Positions 6,112-14,181 are shown, counted from the first letter of the stretch. The stretch is 35,733 bases of DNA from JAPUDQ01 sp039916485 (GCA_039916485.1 JBDSLH010000002.1:1-35733); one strand, 5' to 3'. Numbers and translations: made by a program. Notes: generated by a model from the letters alone, not told the origin.

Positions 6112-6640
6112 TGTCTTTTGTCCCACCATCGTGTGCTGCCCGGACTGCGTCTTGCAGTCGTGTATATATTTCTCCTGGCTTATGAATTTTATCAAGCACG
6201 AGGTCGCCGACGTATGTCTGTACAACTATTGTGCCAAAGCCAAATGCAGCTGCAGTAAATCCTTCTACAGTATAGCTGATATTCTGGATTTTTGTCAGTC
6301 CAAGGTCGATGACACTTTTGCTAAACAAGCCCCTTTGACTAACCTGTCTGAGGCGCTGCGATGTCACGATAAAGACACTAAAATACCAGCCCATCCATTG
6401 ATATAAAAACAACACCATCCCTACACCAAGACCACCGAACGATATATATAGGAGATGAAATGGGTCTTGCCACCAGTCTGCGAGGCGTTCATATGGTAAA
6501 AACGGCACAACAAGCGCTGGGATAGAGCCAATTACAAACGGAATTAAAAGCAGATAGAAGCCTTTGCGCATGGAAATTATATGTCGACGGAATACAAACA
6601 GCACTTCTTCGTCTTCATGCTGACCCTCAAACTCTTGCAT
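6098..6640 (-). CDS. bacterial PH-domain (bPH2/DUF304) membrane protein
   Basis: A protein of 180 aa from the ATG at 6640. Two TM helices at about 26-48 and 62-82 precede a bPH2 domain with IVTSQRLRQVSQRGLFSKSVIDLGLTKI arranged as in YdbS/YdbT-type proteins, where the order T-x-x-R-L and G-L-F is typical (about 92-145). Its role is unknown; it is probably envelope-associated. A longer frame reaches 6679, but a perfect TATAAT sits 6 nt before this ATG and would fall inside the longer version. It is followed by the PPIase gene with overlap. Confidence 0.85.
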   Translation of the reverse strand: MQEFEGQHEDEEVLFVFRRHIISMRKGFYLLLIPFVIGSIPALVVPFLPYERLADWWQDPFHLLYISFGGLGVGMVLFLYQWMGWYFSVFIVTSQRLRQVSQRGLFSKSVIDLGLTKIQNISYTVEGFTAAAFGFGTIVVQTYVGDLVLDKIHKPGEIYTRLQDAVRAAHDGGTKDNETN

Positions 6641-6646
6641 ATGCCT

Positions 6647-6652
6647 ATTATA
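6647..6652 (-). promoter_or_regulatory. -10 element, leaderless for the PH-domain gene
   Basis: Consensus TATAAT on the minus strand with exactly 6 nt to the ATG at 6640; this decides the start. Confidence 0.65.
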
Positions 6653-6744
6653 CCTTGCCATACACGTCATGAACATCATAGAAATAACCCTGCGTATGCA
6701 AGGCTATTCTATGGTACAGTGTCATCTACGAAATACGAACTTTA

Positions 6745-7014
6745 TTAACGCTTGCGTGAAATAGAAAATAGAAGCTCTTCACCTGCTACTCTCATTTTTG
6801 AACGAAGGGCATCATCATACCACTCAAATTTGGTCATTCCTATTTCCTTGAAAACAGCTTCATTATTATGAATAAGGTCAAGAATTTGACTTGGTCGCTT
6901 ATCTGTCACAATACCTAATTCAAAGGAATGGTCAACAAGTTTTGCTCTAGCACGCTGTTCTCCAACGTGTTCGAGTATTTCATCAAGTACAATTGAGTCT
7001 TCGATCGTAACCAT
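6745..7014 (-). CDS. small soluble protein of unknown function
   Basis: A protein of 89 aa from the ATG at 7014 (MVTIEDSIVLDEILEHVGEQ). It is acidic in the first half and basic at the end (SISRKR), with no membrane segment and no family that I recognise. A longer frame to 7041 exists, but TATACT at 7021-7026 lies 6 nt before the inner ATG and would be inside the longer ORF, so the short form is preferred. It is a single gene between the tRNA-Arg repeat segment and the PH-domain gene. Confidence 0.7.
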   Translation of the reverse strand: MVTIEDSIVLDEILEHVGEQRARAKLVDHSFELGIVTDKRPSQILDLIHNNEAVFKEIGMTKFEWYDDALRSKMRVAGEELLFSISRKR

Positions 7015-7020
7015 GTATTT

Positions 7021-7026
7021 AGTATA
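7021..7026 (-). promoter_or_regulatory. -10 element, leaderless for the 6745-7014 gene
   Basis: TATACT on the minus strand, 6 nt from the ATG at 7014. Confidence 0.6.
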
Positions 7027-7080
7027 GAAGATTGGCGACAATAATAATGTTGTAGAAAATTGAATTTATAATGCTTATGT

Positions 7081-7100
7081 TTGGTACCCCGGACTGGAAT
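7081..7100 (-). repeat. exact second copy of the tRNA-Arg 3' end (20 bp)
   Basis: TTGGTACCCCGGACTGGAAT (plus strand) recurs exactly at 7251-7270, where it is the 3' end of tRNA-Arg including CCA. The offset is 170 bp. A 9-bp T-arm copy (TGGTTCGAT on the minus strand) lies at 7165-7173, separated from this copy by 64 bp. The split arrangement is the same as at tRNA-Asp. Confidence 0.8.
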
Positions 7101-7250
7101 ATTAGAGATATATCTGCATCACGTGCTCGAAACTAAGAGGTAGTTTCTGTGCGCGTTCCTTGCTATCGAACCACTTTTGTTACACAAAAGACTTGGTTCA
7201 CTGCCAGATACGGACCAAGATTAAAGCCGACACGTTGGTCGGCTTTAATC
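7101..7250 (-). other. hairpin-rich segment between tRNA-Arg and its 3' copy
   Basis: No ORF is supported. On the minus strand it contains three stems in order: the long hairpin next to the tRNA, a stem joining GAACCA/TGGTTC and CTTTTGT/ACAAAAG (about 7168-7199), and GAAACTA/TAGTTTC in the 64-bp insert. It is comparable in size and style to the segments after tRNA-Gly and tRNA-Asp. Confidence 0.5.
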
Positions 7251-7254
7251 TTGG
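7215..7254. terminator. 16-bp perfect hairpin at the tRNA-Arg 3' end
   Basis: CCAAGATTAAAGCCGA (7215-7230) and its exact complement at 7239-7254 form a 16-bp stem. One arm includes the CCA of tRNA-Arg itself, so folding would compete with the mature 3' end. It is probably a tRNA terminator, although no long T-run follows. Confidence 0.65.
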
Positions 7255-7326
7255 TACCCCGGACTGGAATCGAACCAATATCTTCTCCTTAGGACGGAGC
7301 TATTCTATCCGTTGAACTACCAGGGC
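7252..7326 (-). tRNA. tRNA-Arg (anticodon CCT)
   Basis: 75 nt with encoded CCA. Acceptor GCCCTGG/CCGGGGT with two G-T pairs. The anticodon stem CTCC/GGAG with loop GTCCTAA gives CCT (reads AGG). The T-arm is TTGGTTCGATTCCAG. A TATACT 8 nt upstream (7335-7340) serves as promoter. Confidence 0.92.
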
Positions 7327-7334
7327 ACTCCTAC

Positions 7335-7340
7335 AGTATA
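7335..7340 (-). promoter_or_regulatory. -10 element of tRNA-Arg
   Basis: TATACT on the minus strand directly after the ndk stop, 8 nt before the tRNA 5' end. Confidence 0.55.
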
Positions 7341-7856
7341 CTATTTCTTTTTACGAGCGTGAGCTAAGGTGTAGTGTTCATGGACTGTCTTATAGTCAAA
7401 CAGCTCAGATTCACTGAACCAGTGAGCAATTTCAAGTTTAGCTTCGTCGGAATCACCAGATGCGTGGATGATATTTGGCGTTGCGATATTTTCTGCATTT
7501 GCATGAGTAAAGCTAATGTGTGAGTAATCACCTCGGATTGTACCCGGGAGAGCAGCCTTTGGCTCGGTCGCTCCAACCATCTTGCGGACTACTGCAACAG
7601 ATTCGATACCCTCAAGTACCATTGCGATCACTGGTCCCTCATTCATCATCTCGAGGGTGACATCAAAAATGTCTTTACCCCGTCGAGTGACAACTTTACC
7701 AATATTTTCATAGTGCTCGTAGTAGTGATCGTAGTCAGGTTGCAACATCTTGGTGCCGACGATTTTGAGGCCAGCTCGTTCAAAGCGAGTTAAAATCTCT
7801 CCAACTAATCCGCGCTGTACGGTGTCAGGTTTAAACAAAATAAGTGTTCGTTCCAT
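7341..7856 (-). CDS. ndk: nucleoside diphosphate kinase
   Basis: A protein of 171 aa that transfers phosphate from ATP to other NDPs through a phosphohistidine. It begins ERTLILFKPD and has the active-site block NIIHASGD with catalytic H131. Family members are usually about 140 aa; this one has extra residues around 90-115 and a lysine-rich C-terminal extension (AHARKKK). An AAGGAGA SD lies 6 nt before the ATG and a TACAAT about 30 nt further up (7886-7891), so it has a normal leader. It is downstream of uppP on the same strand with a gap of 36 bp. Confidence 0.96.
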   Translation of the reverse strand: MERTLILFKPDTVQRGLVGEILTRFERAGLKIVGTKMLQPDYDHYYEHYENIGKVVTRRGKDIFDVTLEMMNEGPVIAMVLEGIESVAVVRKMVGATEPKAALPGTIRGDYSHISFTHANAENIATPNIIHASGDSDEAKLEIAHWFSESELFDYKTVHEHYTLAHARKKK

Positions 7857-7892
7857 GTGTGTCTCCTTTATGAATTGCTCAATGTATTGTAC

Positions 7893-8684
7893 CTATTGTA
7901 CCAGAAGCACCCCGAGAAGAACCACCGCAAGACCGATCCGATACCAGCCAAATATAGCGAGCGTATGACTTTCGAGATATTTCATCAAAAAGCCAACTGC
8001 TAGTAGTCCACTGATCAAGGCCGCAATATTCCCCCACATGAGTGGAGCAAAGTTGGCGAGGAGATATTCCCTGTCACCGTCTTTGACAAGCAACTTTGCG
8101 ATAACCCCAAGCATGATCGGGATTGATACTAAAAAGCTGAATTCTGCTGCTTTTGCTGCCGTCAGGCCCATGAGTCGTCCCGCGATGATCGTACTGCCTG
8201 ATCGGGACGTGCCAGGTATTAACGCTAATACTTGCGTAAGACCGATAACCAGCGCTCGTTTTGGCGGCAGCTCGGCATTTTTTGGTAATGGCAACTTCGG
8301 TAGTCTCTCAAGGACGATCAGTAGCACACCAACGACAATCAGCATCACGACCACAGTCCATGGGCTTGAAAAAAACGGACGACTCTCGATGACGTCAGCG
8401 AACGTAAAGCCGACAATCCCTGCAGGTAGCATAGCGATCACTATATTCCGCGCCATTTCATAGTCTTTGTTCTGCCACATATTTGTGAGGATATCGAGGA
8501 TGCGCTGGCGGAAATAGATAAGTAGCGCCAGGACTGTACCGATGTTGATCCACTCGAGAAACAAATGGCTGCTTGCCCCGCTCATGAAATATTGAGCAAT
8601 GACCAAGTGCCCTGAACTAGAAATTGGTATAAATTCGGTAAGTCCTTGGATGATACCGAGGATTATCGCTTCGAGTATGGTCAT
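7893..8684 (-). CDS. uppP: undecaprenyl-diphosphate phosphatase UppP/BacA
   Basis: A polytopic protein of 263 aa that recycles undecaprenyl pyrophosphate to the phosphate form for cell-wall and polysaccharide synthesis. Motif 1 GLTEFIPISSSGH (14-26) and motif 2 PGTSRSGST (157-165) carry the catalytic Glu, Ser and Arg residues. Length is usual for the family. TACAAT lies 6 nt before the ATG, so the mRNA is probably leaderless. It is divergent from the Xer recombinase with 55 bp between the starts. Confidence 0.96.
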   Translation of the reverse strand: MTILEAIILGIIQGLTEFIPISSSGHLVIAQYFMSGASSHLFLEWINIGTVLALLIYFRQRILDILTNMWQNKDYEMARNIVIAMLPAGIVGFTFADVIESRPFFSSPWTVVVMLIVVGVLLIVLERLPKLPLPKNAELPPKRALVIGLTQVLALIPGTSRSGSTIIAGRLMGLTAAKAAEFSFLVSIPIMLGVIAKLLVKDGDREYLLANFAPLMWGNIAALISGLLAVGFLMKYLESHTLAIFGWYRIGLAVVLLGVLLVQ

Positions 8685-8690
8685 GCATCA

Positions 8691-8696
8691 ATTGTA
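8691..8696 (-). promoter_or_regulatory. -10 element, leaderless for uppP
   Basis: TACAAT on the minus strand, exactly 6 nt before the ATG at 8684. Confidence 0.6.
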
Positions 8697-8727
8697 CCGT
8701 TGTGTCGCAAAATATCAAAAAAGCGCT

Positions 8728-8733
8728 TATGAT
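8728..8733 (+). promoter_or_regulatory. -10 element, leaderless for the recombinase
   Basis: TATGAT exactly 6 nt before the ATG at 8740; it fixes this start against an upstream in-frame candidate at 8599 that would lie inside uppP. Confidence 0.6.
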
Positions 8734-8739
8734 AGACCT

Positions 8740-9663
8740 ATGGCAACACAATATTTTTCTGAACTCATAGGTGATTTTATCGAACATCTCGAAGTAGAAC
8801 GAGGTCGTAGTCAAAAGACCGCAGAAAATTATTATCTGTATTTGCAACGACTCATTGAGTTTGCTGGCGATGAGCCGATCACCATCCTCGATGCAGAACT
8901 AGTCCGTAAATGGCGACTATGGCTCAACCGCTACCATAGTCAGTCCGGCGACACGTTGAGCACCCTCACGCAGAGCTATCACCTCATCGCACTGCGGAGT
9001 TTCCTCTCGTACTGCTCAAAGCGCGGCATCGTGACATTGACCCCTGAAAAGATTGAGTTACCAAAAGTACGCAAAAAACAGGTATCATTTTTGTCTGGAG
9101 ATGAAGTACTGCGCTTAATCGATGCAGTTGATATCAATAGTGACGCAGGTCTCCGCGACCGAGCGATTATCGAACTACTCTTTAGCTCGGGCCTCCGTGT
9201 TTCTGAGCTCGTCAATCTCAACCGAGATCATATCAACCTCAAACGAGGTGAATTTAGTGTGCGTGGTAAGGGACAAAAAGACCGTCCAGTGTTTATAAGC
9301 CCCGAAGCGACGGAATGGCTTGTGACATACATGAACACGCGCACTGATGACTACGCTCCCCTATTTGTCAGGTATACAGGCGCAAAACCGACTGAAAAAC
9401 GTGGCGAAGACATGCGCCTCACCCCACGAACAATTCAACGGATCGTCAGTAAATATGCCCTGCTCGCCGGCATCACGAAGCATGTCTCACCACACACCAT
9501 GCGCCACAGTTTTGCCACCGATCTCCTGATGAACGGTGCTGATCTCCGAAGCGTCCAAAGCATGCTCGGTCATAGCAATATCGCGACAACGCAGGTCTAC
9601 ACTCACGTCACCGACCCTCATCTCAAAGAAGTGCATCGAAAATTTCATCGTAATCACGAGTAA
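8740..9663 (+). CDS. tyrosine recombinase, XerC/XerD type
   Basis: A protein of 307 aa, the usual Xer length. The N-terminal SAM-like core-binding domain covers about 1-110; the catalytic domain has R153 (GLRVSEL), K177 (VRGKGQK), H252-x-x-R255 (HTMRHSF), H278 (LGHSN) and nucleophile Y287 (TQVYTHV). It most likely resolves chromosome dimers at dif as the single Xer of this genome. A role in the tRNA-linked repeats nearby is possible but unproven. It stands alone, convergent with the pilin cluster. Whether to call it XerC, XerD or XerA cannot be settled here. Confidence 0.93.
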   Translation: MATQYFSELIGDFIEHLEVERGRSQKTAENYYLYLQRLIEFAGDEPITILDAELVRKWRLWLNRYHSQSGDTLSTLTQSYHLIALRSFLSYCSKRGIVTLTPEKIELPKVRKKQVSFLSGDEVLRLIDAVDINSDAGLRDRAIIELLFSSGLRVSELVNLNRDHINLKRGEFSVRGKGQKDRPVFISPEATEWLVTYMNTRTDDYAPLFVRYTGAKPTEKRGEDMRLTPRTIQRIVSKYALLAGITKHVSPHTMRHSFATDLLMNGADLRSVQSMLGHSNIATTQVYTHVTDPHLKEVHRKFHRNHE

Positions 9664-9667
9664 CTCG

Positions 9668-10810
9668 CTAAGGGCTTGAACAGGTGTACTGCGTCGAAGC
9701 AGGAGTACCAACCTGAATATCTTTGCAGATAGGGCCACTTGATTCGACGGCGTATTCAGGGAATGTCGCGTAGACAGATGGGCTCACTCGAGAACGTATC
9801 CGTCGAAAGACATCATTAGCTCTCCCTGTAACGTCGATCGCATACTGAGTGCCATCAAATGTTACTGGTGTTCCGCTATTTTGTCCGCTGATGGTAATAT
9901 CAGCTCTACTGCCGTATACGAGAGACAATCGTAGATAATAATGTTCGCTTGGGCTGGCGGTAAACCCAGTAACCTTCATGGTGCATGAATAGCCTTGTCC
10001 TGCAGGTGTGGCACATAGTGTATATACAATCGGTGCGCCTCCCGTGCGAACACTCCCTGGTGCCCCGCGACTATCAGCAGCCCTAGCCACGCTCGTGGAG
10101 GTGCCATTACTAGATGTCGAGACAAAGAAGAACGTGTCAGAAGCAGATTCTGAAGCGTCTAGGTTTACACTGCCGGGTGTATATGGAATGATCTGAGCCC
10201 GAAGCACTGGGGGCCGTGGGTTTGTACCTGTAGAGTCTACCCAGCTGGTTGTTGGCGTGAAATTGTTTACGAGAACATTCCGAGTGCCATATGTCCCAGA
10301 GTCATCAGACCATGTGATATCGAGCTCACTTAGTGCATCCATTGATAGTGGGATGATAGTGCTCTTCCCTGCAACAACTGGCTTCTGTACTATCTGCGGC
10401 TTAGAATCGATAGTGAGACAAGTGTAACTTTGCTGGAATTCTTCATCACCGACTAAAACACTCGTCTTAGTGGCATCATAGTTGATTTTCGCAGAATTGA
10501 ATAATCCTTGGCTAGGCCCATTGGTAAATACACTACATTCATTGGGAGCGTTGGCACTGTTTAACATATTGTCACAAGGGGCTCCTTGGTTGGCGCTTTC
10601 TGAGCAGTATAGAATGATACGCTTTGCATCCTCTACACCAGATTGAGCGGCTGCGAGTGCGCTAGCAGACAAATCATTATCTGTCGTCTGGCGTTGTTCG
10701 TCCGTCATAATCTTGATAAACCCGACGACCATAATGGATATAAATATAGTAAACATTACAACAGTCAAAATAGACACAAGACCTGACTCGTTTTGGCGTG
10801 TTTGTATCAT
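9668..10810 (-). CDS. PilX-like minor pilin/pilus assembly protein
   Basis: A protein of 380 aa from the ATG at 10810. A short polar head precedes one hydrophobic helix (LVSILTVVMFTIFISIMVVGFI, about 11-32), then ALAAAQSGVEDAKRIILYC as in PilX_N-type proteins. The remainder is a large beta-rich, Ser/Thr-rich outer domain with several Cys (CSES, CDNM, CSV, CATPAGQGYSC). A longer frame to 10831 overlaps the preceding gene; the inner ATG has GGAG 8 nt upstream and lies 1 nt after that gene's stop. It is last in the row of minor pilin genes and is probably part of the pilus-tip or priming complex. Confidence 0.75.
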   Translation of the reverse strand: MIQTRQNESGLVSILTVVMFTIFISIMVVGFIKIMTDEQRQTTDNDLSASALAAAQSGVEDAKRIILYCSESANQGAPCDNMLNSANAPNECSVFTNGPSQGLFNSAKINYDATKTSVLVGDEEFQQSYTCLTIDSKPQIVQKPVVAGKSTIIPLSMDALSELDITWSDDSGTYGTRNVLVNNFTPTTSWVDSTGTNPRPPVLRAQIIPYTPGSVNLDASESASDTFFFVSTSSNGTSTSVARAADSRGAPGSVRTGGAPIVYTLCATPAGQGYSCTMKVTGFTASPSEHYYLRLSLVYGSRADITISGQNSGTPVTFDGTQYAIDVTGRANDVFRRIRSRVSPSVYATFPEYAVESSGPICKDIQVGTPASTQYTCSSP

Positions 10811-10811
10811 A

Positions 10812-11444
10812 CTACTGGCTCCTTCTGGCATAAATTACGGTATCAAACTGTCCAAAGGCGCAGTACTGCGCATCATTTGTGTCTGTGCTGCATTCGTATT
10901 GCGCCGTAACCGGGTTCTTGACTGGACGGACACGATCTCCAGAAGTCCCAACAACCAGGTGCAGTTCATATACACGGCTTCCAGCAACTGGCTCAGTTAT
11001 CTCCATCTCGAGAACCGTGGCAATGTTACCTAACAATTCCTCGGTGTTGGCAGGAACTTTTGTGGTAATATCATCACAATACTGCGTCCCATCAACTCGG
11101 ACAAAGCCAATCGGAACCCCAACATTATTCTCATTCGTCTGGTCATCTGGGGTATTCCATATATAGCTCTTGTTATCGACACAGAGACGATGTGTACCAG
11201 CAATCCGCGGGCGATCGCCATGGCGAACCGCTCGTGACAATTCATCACTCATCTGTCTGCCAACTTGATTGATCTGACGGATCGATAATCCTTTACTGTA
11301 GAGATTAGTCGCGTGCATGATTGCATAGAGCACGAACAGCAACAAGAACGCGATTCCAGCCATTGCAAACATAAGCTCAATAATTGTAAAACCAGCTTTT
11401 AGCGATTTTATGGTGTTATCAGTCTTAGTTTTAGGTAGCATCAT
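10812..11444 (-). CDS. prepilin-like minor pilin (PilW-like)
   Basis: A protein of 210 aa with a 17-residue leader ending KAG and then FTIIELMFAMAGIAFLLL, the class III prepilin signature with cleavage G|F and Glu at +5. PilD should process it. The outer domain is beta-rich with four Cys. The first two codons are ATG ATG; AAAGGA gives better spacing to the second (11441). It belongs to the minor pilin set that primes pilus assembly. Confidence 0.85.
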   Translation of the reverse strand: MMLPKTKTDNTIKSLKAGFTIIELMFAMAGIAFLLLFVLYAIMHATNLYSKGLSIRQINQVGRQMSDELSRAVRHGDRPRIAGTHRLCVDNKSYIWNTPDDQTNENNVGVPIGFVRVDGTQYCDDITTKVPANTEELLGNIATVLEMEITEPVAGSRVYELHLVVGTSGDRVRPVKNPVTAQYECSTDTNDAQYCAFGQFDTVIYARRSQ

Positions 11445-11478
11445 GTTCCTTTCTTGTAATAATTAGGGCTGCTCAGTA

Positions 11479-12504
11479 TTACGCTATACAAACTGGCCTT
11501 GTTACACTGGTTGGTGGAGTAGTAATATTACTGCCACCGACTTTATGTATCACCATGTATACCTGATATGTATACCGCCCAAGGCCAAGGCCACCTGGAA
11601 CGGATACTGGACTGCATGCCTCAGGGAACGGGTGATCTACTAATACATCCTTCATGTGGCTATCATTCATAAAATTATGAGATATAGCTGTTCCAGCCTC
11701 ACATCCATTCGTACCATTGATGTACTGCCCTCCCGGCGCGCTATCATCGTTCCAATACCAAGTGCATCCTGCTATCCCTGAGGCAGGAACCGTACTACTC
11801 GAAACTATAAAATTGGCATTGAACCCGTATTGGGTTGCAGCTGCTCCGCCACCACCACCGAGGCCTCCTGGCTGTACAGCAACCTGTGCCGAGTCTCCGC
11901 CACCGCCACCGCCACCGCCACCGCCACCGCCTGACGAGCTTGCGGCCAACTCTGGATCATGTAACCTCACGATAGTTGACATTCGTTGTTCTCCACCTGT
12001 AGTCGATGGCCAACATGCCACAATGTAAAATTCGTGGTAGGCTCGCTTTGCTGACTGTCCACTTGGTGTAATCTTTTTGATCCATAATCCGTTTCCCGAT
12101 GTTGGCAAGCCAGTGCTATCAGGGGCAGGAGTCGCTACAAACTGATAATTTGCTACCCCGTTACGCTCTAGGTAAAATGAATCACTCGGTGCTGAACACG
12201 AGGTAAGCGTTGGCGCACTAGAATCACTCGTATGATCAGATATTTTTTTCCACATATCGGCTGGTGTGACCCCCGAGCCAGATACAGTCAGCCCATTTAC
12301 AGTAGCCTGGGTATAGCTATCACGGAAATAATTGAGTAATTCAACCTGCCCATTTATAGACAGTCGAACTTCAGATCGTTCAAGGGCATCATACGCACCA
12401 GCAGAAGCACGTTCCATAATTGCAAACGAGCTAACTGTTACCAGAGCGAGGATTGTACTCGCAAGTATGACCTCGATGATCGTGTCCCCGCGTTCGCTTC
12501 TCAT
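11479..12504 (-). CDS. prepilin-like minor pilin with polyglycine linker
   Basis: A protein of 341 aa. The N-terminus MRSERG|DTIIEVILASTILALV is a prepilin signal with Asp instead of Phe/Met at +1, a known but less common variant (PilV-like). At about residues 193-204 lies a run of twelve Gly encoded by a hexanucleotide repeat, followed by another Gly-rich patch. The linker separates an N-terminal pilin domain from a C-terminal Cys-containing domain (CTWYWNDD, CEAG, CSPVSVPGG). Its ATG overlaps the stop of the preceding pilin gene (ATGA). Confidence 0.83.
   Translation of the reverse strand: MRSERGDTIIEVILASTILALVTVSSFAIMERASAGAYDALERSEVRLSINGQVELLNYFRDSYTQATVNGLTVSGSGVTPADMWKKISDHTSDSSAPTLTSCSAPSDSFYLERNGVANYQFVATPAPDSTGLPTSGNGLWIKKITPSGQSAKRAYHEFYIVACWPSTTGGEQRMSTIVRLHDPELAASSSGGGGGGGGGGGGDSAQVAVQPGGLGGGGGAAATQYGFNANFIVSSSTVPASGIAGCTWYWNDDSAPGGQYINGTNGCEAGTAISHNFMNDSHMKDVLVDHPFPEACSPVSVPGGLGLGRYTYQVYMVIHKVGGSNITTPPTSVTRPVCIA
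11897..11931. repeat. CCGCCA hexanucleotide microsatellite
   Basis: Nearly six tandem units of CCGCCA, coding for glycine on the minus strand inside the minor pilin. Because the unit is 6 bp, slippage would change linker length without breaking the frame. Confidence 0.9.
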
Positions 12505-13328
12505 GAATTACACTCAGCTGGTATTGTGTTGCTACGTGATGGGTTAAAGCCAGTGTCTATGGCTGCTGCACCTTGTCCCGCTCCGAATAGTATAGCTGCA
12601 ACTGGATAGTTGGTTGTTGACCAGTCGGCTTTGTTAGTGACACATATTGTCGCCTGTGTGCCTGTTGTTACTGGGTGATTCCGCATTGCGCCGTTTATAC
12701 CACCAGTGACAGGATTGCCGGTAAGACCTGCCTGTACGGCAGCCAATGCTGTACTGGATGAGTAAAAGAAATACGTCACTATCTGCGAACTATTTGGGCT
12801 TCGTATAAATGCAATATTGTTGATCCTTGCTCGACTCGGATAACCTGGTTTGATTGGATCAGCAGGATTGGCAGCAGAACGGGCAGTATGCCGTGATGCT
12901 ACCTGAAATGTTGCCCCCCATGCTAAATCGATTGATTCTTGTCCCTCTGCTCGTACGCGAGGATTAGACGCAATCAAATCTGTCATTAAGTCAACGACAG
13001 GCACGGGGGTCCCTGTAATGTACCTCGTCGTTATGTTAGTACCCCCGTCATCTACAAATGAAATTACCTTACCAAGTAGTAAACAGTCGTCAGATCCAGG
13101 TTGTGGCGACCCAGCACTACAGCCTGCGGAACCTATCTGTCGTGTATTAACGCCATTTGCGACGTCTTCATACTGCCTTTGTAAGGTACTATGTAAGCCA
13201 TTCACCGTGTCTGAAAAACGCGCTTGTCGAGCTAAGTTACCCGAACCTATCATCGCCATAGCGAGCATAAGGCCAGATATAGCCAAAAAAATCATAACCT
13301 CAATGATAGTAAACCCATCCCTCTTCAT
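12501..13328 (-). CDS. prepilin-like minor pilin
   Basis: A protein of 275 aa from the ATG at 13328. MKRDG|FTIIEVMIFLAISGLMLAMAMIG is a short prepilin leader with G|F cleavage and Glu +5. The outer domain contains paired Cys (CSAG, CLLLG) and ends TIPAECNS. A longer frame to 13400 would add a non-prepilin extension and enter pilD, so the short leader is right. TATAAT at 13338-13343 lies just upstream inside the intergenic space, suggesting a separate promoter for the minor pilin genes. Confidence 0.85.
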   Translation of the reverse strand: MKRDGFTIIEVMIFLAISGLMLAMAMIGSGNLARQARFSDTVNGLHSTLQRQYEDVANGVNTRQIGSAGCSAGSPQPGSDDCLLLGKVISFVDDGGTNITTRYITGTPVPVVDLMTDLIASNPRVRAEGQESIDLAWGATFQVASRHTARSAANPADPIKPGYPSRARINNIAFIRSPNSSQIVTYFFYSSSTALAAVQAGLTGNPVTGGINGAMRNHPVTTGTQATICVTNKADWSTTNYPVAAILFGAGQGAAAIDTGFNPSRSNTIPAECNS

Positions 13329-13337
13329 CTTAACCTG

Positions 13338-13343
13338 ATTATA
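13338..13343 (-). promoter_or_regulatory. extended -10 before the minor pilin genes
   Basis: TGCTATAAT on the minus strand (13346-13338), 9 nt before the ATG at 13328; the -35 is weak. Confidence 0.5.
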
Positions 13344-13353
13344 GCACAAGCGT

Positions 13354-14157
13354 TTAGAGACCAATAAGGTTATTGACGTACCAATTGATGATATTTTCAC
13401 CCCAGAGAAATGTTATAAAACAAGCTCCGATAAGAAACGGCCCGAATGGTATTTTTGACTTACTATGAAGCTTGTTGAGCGTTAGTAATGGTATAACCAC
13501 GATGATACCTAAAAGATTTGCCATAAAGAGGGCTAATAACCCACCTTGCCATCCCAAGATTGAGCCTATAAATACGCTCAATTTTACGTCTCCAAACCCT
13601 ACCCACTTTCCAGAAGAAATAACATGCAGAATGAAATAGACCCCTGCAATCGACAGGATACCGAGAACGATACTCATTATGGCCTCAGTCCAACCTTGCT
13701 GTTCAATGTACACAAACCGGATTACTCCCATACTAAAACCTACAGTGATCAGAGGGAATACAATCTTGTCAGGTAGTAGGTACCATTTAAGGTCATAGAC
13801 AGTAAGTGCTATCAAACCCACAAGCGCAATCAACCACAGGACAAGTAATACGATGCCCACACTCTCAAATCCAAACGGCCACACGAGATATGAAATTACA
13901 AATAGTACAGGAGTTATTAGCTCGACAACTGGGCTATCGTCGATCTTTTTACCACAATAACGACACTTACCTCTCAGCAGCGCCCAGCTAACGACTGGCA
14001 CAAGATCGTTCCACGCAAGCGTATGGTGACAGTGAGTACATTCTGATCGCTCGCGCACAAAGTCACGCTTGTGGCGGAGTCGCCATACCAGTGCATTGAT
14101 AAAACTACCAAAACACAGACCGATTAGAGCAAGAACAAGAATTTCCACTGCTCTCAT
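13354..14157 (-). CDS. pilD: prepilin peptidase (A24 family)
   Basis: A polytopic protein of 267 aa that cleaves and usually N-methylates prepilins. It has the tetracysteine zinc site C40-x2-C43 and C65-x2-C68, and the two catalytic aspartates D122 (YDLKWYLLPD) and D190 (GFGDVKLS). Several TM helices surround them. The frame can be extended to a TTG at 14175; I take the ATG at 14157, which keeps the usual N-terminus RAVEILVLALIGLCFGSFINALVWR. It lies between the major and minor pilin genes, its substrates. Confidence 0.95.
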   Translation of the reverse strand: MRAVEILVLALIGLCFGSFINALVWRLRHKRDFVRERSECTHCHHTLAWNDLVPVVSWALLRGKCRYCGKKIDDSPVVELITPVLFVISYLVWPFGFESVGIVLLVLWLIALVGLIALTVYDLKWYLLPDKIVFPLITVGFSMGVIRFVYIEQQGWTEAIMSIVLGILSIAGVYFILHVISSGKWVGFGDVKLSVFIGSILGWQGGLLALFMANLLGIIVVIPLLTLNKLHSKSKIPFGPFLIGACFITFLWGENIINWYVNNLIGL

Positions 14158-14181
14158 GCTAACAGAGAAAATCAAATAATC

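Noticed and set aside
8599..8739. N-terminal extension of the recombinase
   Set aside because: It would overlap uppP on the other strand, has no start signal, and lies upstream of the conserved Xer N-terminus and of the -10 element.
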